Source: JABCZH01 sp963803775 (GTDB taxonomy: Bacteria; Acidobacteriota; Terriglobia; Terriglobales; Acidobacteriaceae). From it: DNA of 64,000 nt. The translations under genes were made by a program, and so were the position numbers. The stretch spans positions 62,001 to 126,000 of the forward strand of contig CAWDNS010000004.1 of assembly GCA_963803775.1 (NCBI GenBank), in the 5' to 3' direction. Positions 1 to 7,600 of this stretch are shown in pieces. The notes beneath the pieces are model-generated. The model did not search any database and was not told the origin of the DNA. It saw only the letters and a list, made by a program, of their open reading frames with translations. Every line of letters begins with the position of its first letter. Position 1 is the first letter of the stretch.

Positions 1-13
1 TTTGGTCGTGGTC

Positions 14-358
14 ATGCTTACTCATCTGTTTTCGAGATACAGGGACCGCGAGAATAGGCGGCGTGAGCAACGTATCGAGTATCTGGTCACAGTGTTCCGA
101 TCCTTAGCAAAGGCCAACCATCACCCGAGACTCTATGAGATTGCCGATGAGGTTGAGCAAGCGGTTACGGACTTGCAGCTTTTCGGGACTCCTGAGCAGG
201 TTCGATTGGCGCGAACATTCGCAACCGAGCTTGGCACGAAGCAAGGGGCTTCGATGGATGAATTGCTCAATGAATTGCGCAACAGTGTGAGACGGGAGCT
301 TGGCCGAAAGCCCGTGGCTGGAAACGTAGTATGGCTACCCATCAGCCGCAATGACTAA
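14..358 (+). CDS. hypothetical protein, possibly 5'-partial
   Basis: About 114 residues from the first ATG, but the frame is open to the left edge, so the true start may lie outside the window. The protein is very basic near its N-terminus (SRYRDRENRRREQR) and otherwise looks helical and soluble. I recognise no domain. Its stop overlaps by 4 nt the stop of the convergent gene ending at 355, as expected in a compact accessory region. Confidence 0.55.
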   Translation: MLTHLFSRYRDRENRRREQRIEYLVTVFRSLAKANHHPRLYEIADEVEQAVTDLQLFGTPEQVRLARTFATELGTKQGASMDELLNELRNSVRRELGRKPVAGNVVWLPISRND

Positions 359-654
359 GACGTGGGCTTGTAATAGCTGGTTACAGCGGTTCGCACTTGA
401 GTCTCAATCGTTTTCCGAAGTGTTGGCGTGGCGGGCATATCGGCTAAATCACTCTCATTGAGCTTCGCTACGGATTTGCGATTAACCGGGTCCCATAGAG
501 ACTCTTGGTTATTGTCGAAATCTTTGGCCGTGCGAAAGAACTCCAGATTGCCAATCTCCGGCTTCGCCAATTCGGTCGCTAGCCGCACTAATACTTCTTT
601 GACGGCGGCCTTTCCCGCTTCAATTTGTTGTTGGTATTCCTCGGGTGATGCCAT
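355..654 (-). CDS. hypothetical protein, 99 aa
   Basis: Charged soluble protein of 99 residues with no signal peptide or membrane segment. It lies 18 bp downstream of the 673-957 gene on the same strand, so the two probably form an operon. The composition (EEYQQQIEAGKAAVKEVLVRL at the N-terminus) suggests an amphipathic helix. No family recognised. The reverse-strand reading in the same place is low-complexity Ser/Ala and was rejected. Confidence 0.55.
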   Translation of the reverse strand: MASPEEYQQQIEAGKAAVKEVLVRLATELAKPEIGNLEFFRTAKDFDNNQESLWDPVNRKSVAKLNESDLADMPATPTLRKTIETQVRTAVTSYYKPTS

Positions 655-672
655 CGCGTTTCCCTCTCGCCC

Positions 673-957
673 TCATTCTATCCCCTCAGCATGTGTGCCG
701 CGACTTGTACCGAGGGCAAGCGCCTCAGTTTGTTGTTCCCATCGAAGCTTCTCAAAGTCGATGGCCTGCGGGATGAACTCAAAGTCTTCATCACTCGTTG
801 CCTTTTCCAAGCCTTGAGACAACTCGTCAACGCCCTTCTTGTGCGCTTTTTCAAGCACCGTGTAGGCGGCGACATACGCTTCGCGGACACGAAGGTTCAG
901 GGATTCCTGATATTCGTGTAACTCGAAATCCAACCAGTCGATACTTTCCCAACTCAT
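673..957 (-). CDS. hypothetical protein, 94 aa
   Basis: Acidic, helical 94-residue protein beginning MSWESIDWLDFELHEYQ. No known domain is visible. First gene of a probable two-gene unit with 355-654. Acidic composition and lack of hydrophobic segments suggest a cytoplasmic protein. The ATG at 957 is the first possible start in the frame. Confidence 0.55.
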   Translation of the reverse strand: MSWESIDWLDFELHEYQESLNLRVREAYVAAYTVLEKAHKKGVDELSQGLEKATSDEDFEFIPQAIDFEKLRWEQQTEALALGTSRGTHAEGIE

Positions 958-1061
958 GGGGCTTATTTAAGCACAGCACGCGCAAACAGCGTTCGCCGGG
1001 CCGGGACATGTCGCTATGGGTCGGCAGCGGCGCGTCTCCGTCCGTATGCGATAATTCCCGC

Positions 1062-1622
1062 ATGAAAACGCTGGCAATCGCCACGCTGCTTCTAATCTCT
1101 GCTTGTGCTGCTCAAAGCCAGCAGTGGGAACGAGTCGAGAAGACGGACGCCTTGCGCGGGACGGTGTATTCCCAGTTTGCGCTGACGGGAAAGTTTCTAA
1201 CGTCACCACGACAGGCTGGTGCCGCCCCGGTGTTTGTTGTGAAGTGCATCCCCGGCGAACATTCGGCAGGCTTCCATTTGTACAAGAGCGGTAAGTTGCT
1301 CGACGCCTACATTGCTCTCGGTGCGGTCGTAGATTTTCACACGGGCGGAACTTCAGTGCGCTATCGCTTGGATGACGGGAAGGTCCATGAGAAATCGTGG
1401 GGCCACGGTACGGACGGAACTGCAATCTTCCCTGCCCCGATTCAAGTGAACACGCTACTCTATGGGCACTTCATGCCTCACAAAGAAGGTACGAGCAGCC
1501 CAGTTCACAAAGCCGTGATCGCCGTTGATGAATATCTGGGAGGCGAAGTAGTGATGCAGTTCGACATACCCGATCCGACCCCCGTTGCCGATGCTTGCGG
1601 AATCATCATTCACAAGAAGTGA
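1062..1622 (+). CDS. putative lipoprotein, unknown function
   Basis: 186-residue protein with an N-terminal signal ending in a lipobox-like LLISAC (Cys about residue 14), so it is probably a lipid-anchored envelope protein. The mature part looks beta-rich and holds no domain I recognise. The longer open frame extends upstream to 798, but the ATG at 1062 is chosen because it puts the signal peptide at the N-terminus. Convergent with the 1634-2257 gene, 11 bp away. Confidence 0.65.
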   Translation: MKTLAIATLLLISACAAQSQQWERVEKTDALRGTVYSQFALTGKFLTSPRQAGAAPVFVVKCIPGEHSAGFHLYKSGKLLDAYIALGAVVDFHTGGTSVRYRLDDGKVHEKSWGHGTDGTAIFPAPIQVNTLLYGHFMPHKEGTSSPVHKAVIAVDEYLGGEVVMQFDIPDPTPVADACGIIIHKK

Positions 1623-1633
1623 CGGAGGACAGT

Positions 1634-2257
1634 TTATTTTCTGCCTTCACTGCGGCGCTTCAAGAAATCGGCCTTCTCTTTGATTAGCTGCGTGATCTTG
1701 TCAACGCACACTGCAAAGTCCCCGATTGGCTGCCACCCTTTGTCTTCGTGAACTGGCCCCAAATCTCGCCCATCCGAATCTTCTAGACGAGTGTTGGTAA
1801 ACATCATTGTTTTGCTTCGCGTGTCAACGCTGAGGCGTCGACTTTTATAGATGACTCCATGGCACTCATGCAAGAAGCCCGGATTCGGATGAGACTCGGG
1901 AGAGTATACGGGCGCAAACAGATGGCAGAAAGCATCCTTCTGATAAAAGCTGTATAGCTCTACCGCGTATTTCCCGCTGCTGTCGAAGCCCCACGCCGAT
2001 GCCATGATGCATGGCTGATCCACAAACATTTCGACATTTGAATAAGCGTAGACACTGATCGCAGCGCCCCAAGTTTCCCCTTCCATGTAGCCGGGGTCTT
2101 CCGGCGATCCGCAAGACGTATGCACTAACAGAGGCCGTCCGCTGTTGGGGTCGGGCTCAACGAAACGAAGGTTTGGAAAACGAGCGCCTTGGGCAAAAGC
2201 AGAACGCGACAGCAGCCCGGTAGAAACTATCAACGAGACAATGCGATTGATTTTCAT
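1634..2257 (-). CDS. hypothetical secreted protein
   Basis: 207 residues with a clear Sec signal (MKINRIVSLIVSTGLLSRSAFAQ, cleavage expected after AFA). The mature protein has several Cys and is Gly/Ser/aromatic rich. No known family. Last gene of a tight three-gene minus-strand cluster (2951 to 1634, gaps of 3 and 1 nt), so it is likely co-transcribed with a membrane-anchored protein and a tiny EGRKR-family protein. Confidence 0.65.
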   Translation of the reverse strand: MKINRIVSLIVSTGLLSRSAFAQGARFPNLRFVEPDPNSGRPLLVHTSCGSPEDPGYMEGETWGAAISVYAYSNVEMFVDQPCIMASAWGFDSSGKYAVELYSFYQKDAFCHLFAPVYSPESHPNPGFLHECHGVIYKSRRLSVDTRSKTMMFTNTRLEDSDGRDLGPVHEDKGWQPIGDFAVCVDKITQLIKEKADFLKRRSEGRK

Positions 2258-2258
2258 G

Positions 2259-2762
2259 TTAGAACTTCACTTTCACAGGATACGATTCGGGCCGATTGTC
2301 GCTGTGCAGCCAAAACTCACCCTCTTTGTTCTGCGGATAATTCTTGTCAGGGAACATGAAGTGCAATTCGTAATGCTCTTTGTTGTTCCCCGTCAAACTG
2401 ATTTTCTTGTACCGTTCCCTCTGGTCCTTCACCCTGAAGAAAAAGTTATCGAGCGGCCATTCCTCGCCGTCCAAGACCAATCGAACGGGTGAGATTTTAG
2501 TCGGCTGTTGAGTGGGGTTTACGATGGTGACGAAGCAGTACAAATCCATCATTGGCGCTTGAGTTGCGTGAATCTTGCCCGTGACGCGAAGCGGCGATTC
2601 AGTTCCATCGAAGTTATAGAACACAGGAGCGGCCTGTTCTTTCCGACTTTGCTCCGCCCGCGTTCGCTTGAGTTCGTAATACTGGCGCACGTTGAATATG
2701 ACGCTGGCGAGGAAGCCCGCCCATCCGCCAGCGCCGACTATCAGCTTGATGGTGTCGTTCAT
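2259..2762 (-). CDS. hypothetical membrane-anchored protein
   Basis: 167 residues. One N-terminal membrane helix (about residues 5-24, LIVGAGGWAGFLASVIFNV) is followed by a basic linker and a soluble, probably beta-rich domain. Function unknown. Middle gene of the 2951-1634 cluster, 1 nt from the secreted-protein gene downstream and 3 nt from the small gene upstream. Confidence 0.6.
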   Translation of the reverse strand: MNDTIKLIVGAGGWAGFLASVIFNVRQYYELKRTRAEQSRKEQAAPVFYNFDGTESPLRVTGKIHATQAPMMDLYCFVTIVNPTQQPTKISPVRLVLDGEEWPLDNFFFRVKDQRERYKKISLTGNNKEHYELHFMFPDKNYPQNKEGEFWLHSDNRPESYPVKVKF

Positions 2763-2765
2763 TCT

Positions 2766-2951
2766 CTAGCTCCCGAACACATTGTCGATCTTCCGCATGA
2801 TCCTGTCGGCCCACTGCACAGCGGCGGCAACCATTGCATCTGTGCGCGGCGAACCTTGCGGCCCTCCGAACAGATCATCCGCCGTTTTCAGGTGACGCGC
2901 AACGAGAATCCCGGCCACGATTGCCAGAACTCGTTTGCGTCCCTCTTCCAT
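2766..2951 (-). CDS. small EGRKR-family protein (paralogue of 5271-5465)
   Basis: 61-residue protein beginning MEEGRKRVLAIVAGILVARHL, with a C-terminal WADRIMRKID segment. The protein at 5271-5465 has the same two ends (MDEGRKRVILIAASILAARKL and WAERILAAID), so the two are clear paralogues in one island. The N-terminal half is an amphipathic or weakly hydrophobic helix that might touch membrane. Function unknown. Leads a three-gene operon. Confidence 0.6.
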   Translation of the reverse strand: MEEGRKRVLAIVAGILVARHLKTADDLFGGPQGSPRTDAMVAAAVQWADRIMRKIDNVFGS

Positions 2952-3034
2952 TCGTGCATCGTAGCACTCTTCGCCTTGTGTTCGCCAGACGAAACTGATA
3001 GCATTTGGTGGAAATCGGAAGGTGTTCTGACGAG

Positions 3035-3733
3035 ATGCCCGAGAGAGCCGAGCAGTTACACGATGAACACCGAAGGAAGATGTGGGATGACACCAAGTCT
3101 GGCACGGAGAACTTCGACCGCTACATGCTTACATTTTCGGCTGGGGCTTTGGGTCTTTCGCTGGCGTTTGTAAAGGATGTTGTCCCGCTCGGCAAGGCAG
3201 TCTGGGTCTCGTGCCTCTTTTATTCGTGGATTGCATTTGTGCTGTGCATCCTCGTGACACTGATTTCCTTCCGCATTAGCATCCGGGCGCTGGAAAAGCT
3301 GAGACCTCTTCTTGACGATTTTTATTTGAAGGGCAACGCGGAGGCTTTCAACAAACACATGGAAAGTCTCTCGTACAAGGCAATAGATTGGTGCGCCAAT
3401 TCTGCAATTATTTTGTTCGTCCTCGGACTGATCTTAACTATGATGTTTGTTGGAGCAAATATTCAGGAGGCAAAGCGCATGAACAAGCAAGAAGCCATCA
3501 ACAAAGTTGTGGTGCCTGACGCGGGAAAGGCACTAAAGCCAGCAGCGATGACTCCGATTATTGTGAACCAGCAAACTAACGATGGGCTGAAACCATCAGC
3601 TATGACGCCTGTGACGAGTGCTGGCGAGAACAGAGGATTGAAGCCTTCCGGCATGACACCCGTGTCACCACAAGCCCCGGCGCAAAGCGCACCCGCTACG
3701 CCAGCGCAGCCTGCTCAATCTCCGAAGAAATAA
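3035..3733 (+). CDS. membrane protein with LKPxxMTP repeats
   Basis: 232 residues from the ATG at 3035, which follows a GGAAGG-like site; an in-frame TTG at 3005 is also open. Three hydrophobic segments lie at about residues 31-46, 57-79 and 123-140. The C-terminal tail is disordered and holds three copies of an 8-residue motif, LKPAAMTP, LKPSAMTP and LKPSGMTP (residues 167, 185 and 202), before a Pro/Ala/Gln-rich end. Unknown function; the tail looks like a repeated ligand. Followed 20 bp later by a second membrane protein. Confidence 0.65.
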   Translation: MPERAEQLHDEHRRKMWDDTKSGTENFDRYMLTFSAGALGLSLAFVKDVVPLGKAVWVSCLFYSWIAFVLCILVTLISFRISIRALEKLRPLLDDFYLKGNAEAFNKHMESLSYKAIDWCANSAIILFVLGLILTMMFVGANIQEAKRMNKQEAINKVVVPDAGKALKPAAMTPIIVNQQTNDGLKPSAMTPVTSAGENRGLKPSGMTPVSPQAPAQSAPATPAQPAQSPKK

Positions 3734-3753
3734 GCGGCGGAAAGCGGCACGAA

Positions 3754-4506
3754 GTGAACGATTCTCCAAAACGTAGCTTCTTCGATTCCATCACGAAGCT
3801 GATCCTTCCTCTAGTCGTGCTCGTTGCGACGGTTGCCAGTCTCTTTCAACAGCCGCGCATGTTTTCACGCGGCTTGGTAGGAGTCGCTTTGCTGGCATTG
3901 CTAATCCTGCTTATTGACGAAGTGCCAAAAGCGAAGGGACTTTTCAGGAAACGGAGGCTCAAGAGAAACGAGCAGGCCGTCTCTGCGATGGCCTTTGAAG
4001 AAATGAAAGGTTTCATCCATAGGTTCGAGGACTTCGTGAATGTAAACCATGGAGAGACGCTTCAGCGCATAGTCTTCGGTAAGTTGTGTGAGTCGTTCCC
4101 GGCCAGATATTTCAGTCTCAACATCGCGCCAGCGCAGATTTTTGGAGAGTTTTGGGAGCAGCTACGCAACCGTACTGATAGACAAGTACCAAGTTTGGAG
4201 ACATTGCGACAGTCGGTCTTGGAGTTCAACTCTCTCATCAGGAACTTTGGCAGCTTCCTCGTCTGTCCGCTATACCAGCAGGTTCCCACGAAGCTTTCAC
4301 TTGAGATGTTGAAGGTCTATAACACGCAAGGCGTGGACGACGACTTGATTCAGTTCCGCGAACGGTATGTGAAGTTCATTGGCGATTATCAGGACTTTCT
4401 GAAAGGACTGGACCGGAAACTCCAACAGGGTTTGAATCTGGGTTACTACTTTGAATGTCCGAAGCACGTGATGGCCGTGCCCCAGCAACCGTCGCTCAGC
4501 CTGTAG
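3754..4506 (+). CDS. hypothetical membrane protein with large cytoplasmic domain
   Basis: 250 residues from a GTG start. Two hydrophobic segments (about 14-30 and 38-55) are followed by a basic stretch (KGLFRKRRLKRNEQ), which predicts the helical C-terminal domain of about 190 residues to be cytoplasmic. No family recognised. Probably co-transcribed with the membrane protein at 3035-3733 and the short gene at 4524-4721. Confidence 0.6.
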   Translation: MNDSPKRSFFDSITKLILPLVVLVATVASLFQQPRMFSRGLVGVALLALLILLIDEVPKAKGLFRKRRLKRNEQAVSAMAFEEMKGFIHRFEDFVNVNHGETLQRIVFGKLCESFPARYFSLNIAPAQIFGEFWEQLRNRTDRQVPSLETLRQSVLEFNSLIRNFGSFLVCPLYQQVPTKLSLEMLKVYNTQGVDDDLIQFRERYVKFIGDYQDFLKGLDRKLQQGLNLGYYFECPKHVMAVPQQPSLSL

Positions 4507-4523
4507 CTCGAAAGGATTTCAGC

Positions 4524-4721
4524 GTGTCCGAAACTGAAGAACGTATCGCCGTGATTCAAGGCAGAGTTGAAGAACTTGACAGGCTTCTGGCAAGCCATGT
4601 TGTTCCGACTTCGGCCAACGATCCGCGAACTCAGAGTATTGCCGAGATGCAGTATTTTCACGACAGGCGGGAAGAGCGACGGCTGCTCTTGGCGGAACTC
4701 GAAGAACTTCTCAAGAAATAA
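4524..4721 (+). CDS. small coiled-coil protein
   Basis: 65 residues from the GTG at 4524, chosen because AAAGGA sits 7 bp upstream and because the more distal ATG at 4455 would overlap the preceding gene by 52 nt. Two Glu/Leu-rich heptad-like stretches (ERIAVIQGRVEELDRLL and EERRLLLAELEELLKK) suggest a helical hairpin or dimeric coiled coil. Third gene of the 3035-4721 cluster. Function unknown. Confidence 0.55.
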   Translation: MSETEERIAVIQGRVEELDRLLASHVVPTSANDPRTQSIAEMQYFHDRREERRLLLAELEELLKK

Positions 4722-4731
4722 TCCCACGGAC

Positions 4732-4899
4732 TCACGGCTTTTCTACGCTCGATTCCACGATTGTCAGGAGAACAGTGTCATCCTCCACTTCCCTTCCGCG
4801 CTCGTTGAAGTAGAGGTCTTTTTCCTGTTTGCAAAATCTCGGTGAGTCATCCGTCGTGGGCCTGTATTCGTTAGCCGTCTCCAGATTGTGTCCCCACAC
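4732..4899 (-). CDS. possible short protein, 55 aa
   Basis: A short open frame with natural-looking composition (HNLETANEYRP, EKDLYFNERGREVEDDTVLL) from a GTG preceded by GAGGG. The frame is open upstream to the TAA that ends the 4972-5196 gene, in the same phase, so it could also be the 3' part of that gene beyond an internal stop. No ATG is available. Real coding potential is likely, but start and status are uncertain. Confidence 0.4.
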   Translation of the reverse strand: MWGHNLETANEYRPTTDDSPRFCKQEKDLYFNERGREVEDDTVLLTIVESSVEKP

Positions 4900-4971
4900 G
4901 ACACCCTCGATCCCTGCCGGAGCTATATCCCGTTTGGCGCGAAGAATCCTTCTTTGAAGCCCTCCGTTGGG

Positions 4972-5196
4972 TTAGTATTCTTCCGCATGCTCAATTCCGT
5001 ATCGCATGTGCTGGTCGGATGCGTAGGAGCAGTGCTCCTCAAAAACATCAGCAAGCCTGGAGCCGATGTCTCCGCCGAAAACGCCGCCCGCCGTTTCAAC
5101 CGCGTAGTTTACAAGACATTGATCTTTTGCTTTGTGAGCAGCGTACACGCCGCCCGCAACCCGCCCAGCCCTACGATGGGTCTTCATTTCCGGCAT
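4972..5196 (-). CDS. hypothetical small protein
   Basis: 74 residues, with a good GGAGG site 5 nt before the ATG. Gly-rich helical segments (VAGGVYAAHKAKDQ, GGVFGGDIGSRLADVFEE) could pack against each other or a membrane. No known family. Its stop is followed, in the same frame and without another stop, by the coding-like 4732-4971 segment. Confidence 0.5.
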   Translation of the reverse strand: MPEMKTHRRAGRVAGGVYAAHKAKDQCLVNYAVETAGGVFGGDIGSRLADVFEEHCSYASDQHMRYGIEHAEEY

Positions 5197-5270
5197 ACGA
5201 ACCTCCCTATCCTCCAGAGACTAACACGATTTGACTGGCGAATATAAAGCGAAACACCTACACTGCCTTG

Positions 5271-5465
5271 ATGGACGAGGGTCGAAAGCGCGTGATCCTG
5301 ATCGCTGCGTCGATCTTGGCCGCTCGCAAGCTGTCTCAGTATCCATCGGAAGCGCGAGTCCTGGCGACGATAGCAGCTATCGAGGACTCGATATGCTGGG
5401 CGGAGAGAATATTGGCGGCGATTGATAAGAGGTGGCCTGCCGTAAGCTCGCACGGTAAACCATGA
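5271..5465 (+). CDS. small EGRKR-family protein coupled to SIR2 gene
   Basis: 64 residues (MDEGRKRVILIAASILAARKL ... CWAERILAAID), paralogous to 2766-2951. Its TGA overlaps the ATG of the SIR2-domain gene (ATGA), so the two are translationally coupled and probably act together. No Shine-Dalgarno is obvious before the ATG at 5271. The N-terminal half is a basic-hydrophobic helix. Biochemical role unknown. Confidence 0.6.
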   Translation: MDEGRKRVILIAASILAARKLSQYPSEARVLATIAAIEDSICWAERILAAIDKRWPAVSSHGKP

Positions 5466-6469
5466 CCGTCTACGTACTAGGAGCGGGAGCGTCTAAGCAT
5501 GTTGGCTATCCGCTGACTTCAACGATGGGTGCAGAAATGCTCTCGTGGATGTCGAAACATGAAAGGTATCAGTATGCCGCAGACTTCATCAAAGAGAAGT
5601 TTGGCGATGCGCCCAATATTGAAGATGTAATAACCAAACTGGACGCTCAAATCAAGGCGCTCAAAGGGACGAAGGAAGTGGAAGAGCGCATCCAGCGCTC
5701 CCACATTGCAAACCAGAAAGGCAAACTCGGTGAAGCTCTTCCCCAGTGGTTCGGCGAGATTCACACGAACCCCGCGCCCGCCTATCAGCAGTTCGCCAAA
5801 GAAATTGTGCAGTCGGGCGATGTCATCATCTCCTTCAACTATGATGATTCACTCGAACGAGAACTAAAGCGTGCCGGGAAATGGGATGTCTCGCAGGGCT
5901 ATGGGTTCCAAATTGGGCAGTCGGAAAAACGAAGCCCGGTTCTCGTGTTGAAACTTCATGGGAGTATGAACTGGCTGGTGTCGATCTTCGGTGGGATAAG
6001 GGCCGGATCATTCGCGATTGGTGACAACCGTTCTCTGGGGGAAAACCCCTGCATTGCAACCGACTACCTGCAATATCTCGGGTATGCGGATATGCCTGGG
6101 ACTTTTCCCGGTGGAGGTGGATTTCCAAGTCTAATACTGCCCGGTCGCACGAAAGAGTTTTACTATCAGACATCATTCGGCCCAGAGCACGAGCAATTCT
6201 TCACTTCCTTGTGGTCGCAGGCCGCTGCTGCACTCAGACGTGCCGACGAGATCGTTATTTGCGGGTATAGTCTACTCCCGGTTGACGAGCGTGCTTGTGA
6301 TCTGTTGTTGAAAGCTCCACGGAAAACCATCAGGATCGTCATCGTTTCAGGCCGCGATGGAACACGTATAGCACTAACCCTCAGAGACGCCGGGTTTCAA
6401 GACGCTCAATGCTACGACAGTGGCTATTTCGAGACCTGGGTACCCGAGGGCACGAAGACGCCCTTGTGA
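5462..6469 (+). CDS. SIR2-like NAD-binding domain protein
   Basis: 335 residues. Rossmann-type start with GAGAS at residues 7-11, FNYDDSLE at about 125, LHGSMNW at about 165 (His166 is the candidate catalytic base) and CGYSL at about 267. These match the SIR2-like fold. In bacteria, many such proteins are NAD-degrading effectors in anti-phage systems such as Thoeris, DSR and SIR2-HerA. The protein has no large C-terminal fusion, so its sensor would have to be a separate protein, perhaps the small coupled gene upstream. SIR2 assignment is secure; defence role is inferred from family and island context. Confidence 0.8.
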   Translation: MTVYVLGAGASKHVGYPLTSTMGAEMLSWMSKHERYQYAADFIKEKFGDAPNIEDVITKLDAQIKALKGTKEVEERIQRSHIANQKGKLGEALPQWFGEIHTNPAPAYQQFAKEIVQSGDVIISFNYDDSLERELKRAGKWDVSQGYGFQIGQSEKRSPVLVLKLHGSMNWLVSIFGGIRAGSFAIGDNRSLGENPCIATDYLQYLGYADMPGTFPGGGGFPSLILPGRTKEFYYQTSFGPEHEQFFTSLWSQAAAALRRADEIVICGYSLLPVDERACDLLLKAPRKTIRIVIVSGRDGTRIALTLRDAGFQDAQCYDSGYFETWVPEGTKTPL

Positions 6470-6510
6470 CATGCAAGCCTGATTAAGCCAAGCGACAAGA
6501 GGGACTTTCT

Positions 6511-6527
6511 CGCTCTGCAACAGAGCG
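6511..6527. repeat. hairpin between SIR2 and SRAP genes
   Basis: Perfect inverted repeat CGCTCTG-CAA-CAGAGCG, 33 bp before the SRAP start. There is no following T run, so it is weak as an intrinsic terminator and could instead be an operator. It does not match the E. coli or Bacillus LexA box. Confidence 0.35.
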
Positions 6528-6559
6528 CATCCAGCGATTTCTCTGCGATAATCTCCATC

Positions 6560-7264
6560 ATGTGCGGTCGTTACCGATTGTCGCGGCGCAAGCAGTTTCT
6601 CGAAGAGCATTTCCACGCTCAGCCCGATGACGATCAGGAGTGGACGCCGCATTACAACATTGCTCGTACTCAAGTGGTTCCCGCGATCCACCAGCATCCC
6701 AAAGAACCCGTGCGCGTTTTATCGCTGCTCCGCTGGGGACTCATCCCTTCATGGTCCAAAGATTCGTCCGGCGCAGCGCGGATGATTAACGCTCGATCAG
6801 AAACCGTGAGTACGCAGCCTGCTTTCCGCGACGCATTCAAACTTCGGCGATGCCTGATTCCGGCAGATGGCTTTTATGAATGGAAGAGAGATGGCAAGAT
6901 CAAGCAGCCATACTGCTTTGAAGTCGATAACGGCGAAGTGTTTGCGTTTGCGGGATTGTGGGACCGCTGGAAGAATCCGACTGGCGAGTGGATCACGTCG
7001 TGTTCGATCTTAACGACAACACCGAACACAGTAGCCGCAAAGGTTCACAACCGAATGCCAGTGATCCTTGATTCAGAAACCTACGATCTTTGGCTTGATC
7101 CGGGGATGCAGAATACAGCCGACCTCTTGGACTTGTTGCAGCCGTTTGATGCTGATCGAATGCGGGACTACCCTGTGACGACTCGAATCAACAGTGTGGC
7201 AAATGACGACCCAGAGTCCGCTCGTCCGGTGTTGAACGAAGTTACGCAGGCGACGCTTTTCTAA
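6560..7264 (+). CDS. SOS response-associated peptidase (SRAP/YedK, HMCES family)
   Basis: 234 residues, normal for the family. Starts MCGRYRLS; after Met removal Cys2 is the catalytic residue that crosslinks to abasic sites in single-stranded DNA to protect them. Other family landmarks are NARSET, ADGFYEWKR and an HNRMPVIL motif near residue 170. Members are common on mobile elements as well as chromosomes. A fragment resembling its first ten codons recurs at 14843. Confidence 0.9.
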   Translation: MCGRYRLSRRKQFLEEHFHAQPDDDQEWTPHYNIARTQVVPAIHQHPKEPVRVLSLLRWGLIPSWSKDSSGAARMINARSETVSTQPAFRDAFKLRRCLIPADGFYEWKRDGKIKQPYCFEVDNGEVFAFAGLWDRWKNPTGEWITSCSILTTTPNTVAAKVHNRMPVILDSETYDLWLDPGMQNTADLLDLLQPFDADRMRDYPVTTRINSVANDDPESARPVLNEVTQATLF

Positions 7265-7445
7265 ATCCATGCCCCTGTCGGGCGGGTTGGTTTCGCGCAG
7301 TGATCTTCTGGTCTTCTTCCTCGGTCCAGCGTTTGCCTTTGCGTCGTTTGTTCTTCTGAAACTGGCGATAGTACCGGAGTCGTTCGGCGGTCTGCACCTC
7401 TGGGTGCTTCTCGCGCCATCGTTTGGTGCGCTCGTATGTGGTCAT
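7242..7445 (-). CDS. small basic protein with Myb/SANT-like motif
   Basis: 67 residues, very rich in Arg/Lys (TKRWREKHPEVQTAERLRYYRQF), then KRWTEEEDQKI, which resembles the start of a Myb/SANT-type DNA-binding helix. Likely a nucleic-acid-binding accessory protein of phage type. Overlaps the 3' end of the convergent SRAP gene by 23 bp. No firm family name. Confidence 0.5.
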   Translation of the reverse strand: MTTYERTKRWREKHPEVQTAERLRYYRQFQKNKRRKGKRWTEEEDQKITARNQPARQGHGFRKASPA

Positions 7446-7600
7446 GGCTTTAGCATCCCGCCTGTGACATCATCACTTTTATGACGCCCAGATTCAAGGC
7501 AGTCTTGCAAGCGGGATTCTGGTTCGTTGTCGGCTTCGTCACCTGTGCTCTCCTGCAACTACTTCCACCATGCCGCAGAGAGATAATCCAAAGCGTTTCA

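Noticed and set aside
6511..6527. LexA box before the SRAP gene
   Set aside because: The palindrome does not match either the CTGT-N8-ACAG or the GAAC-N4-GTTC type.
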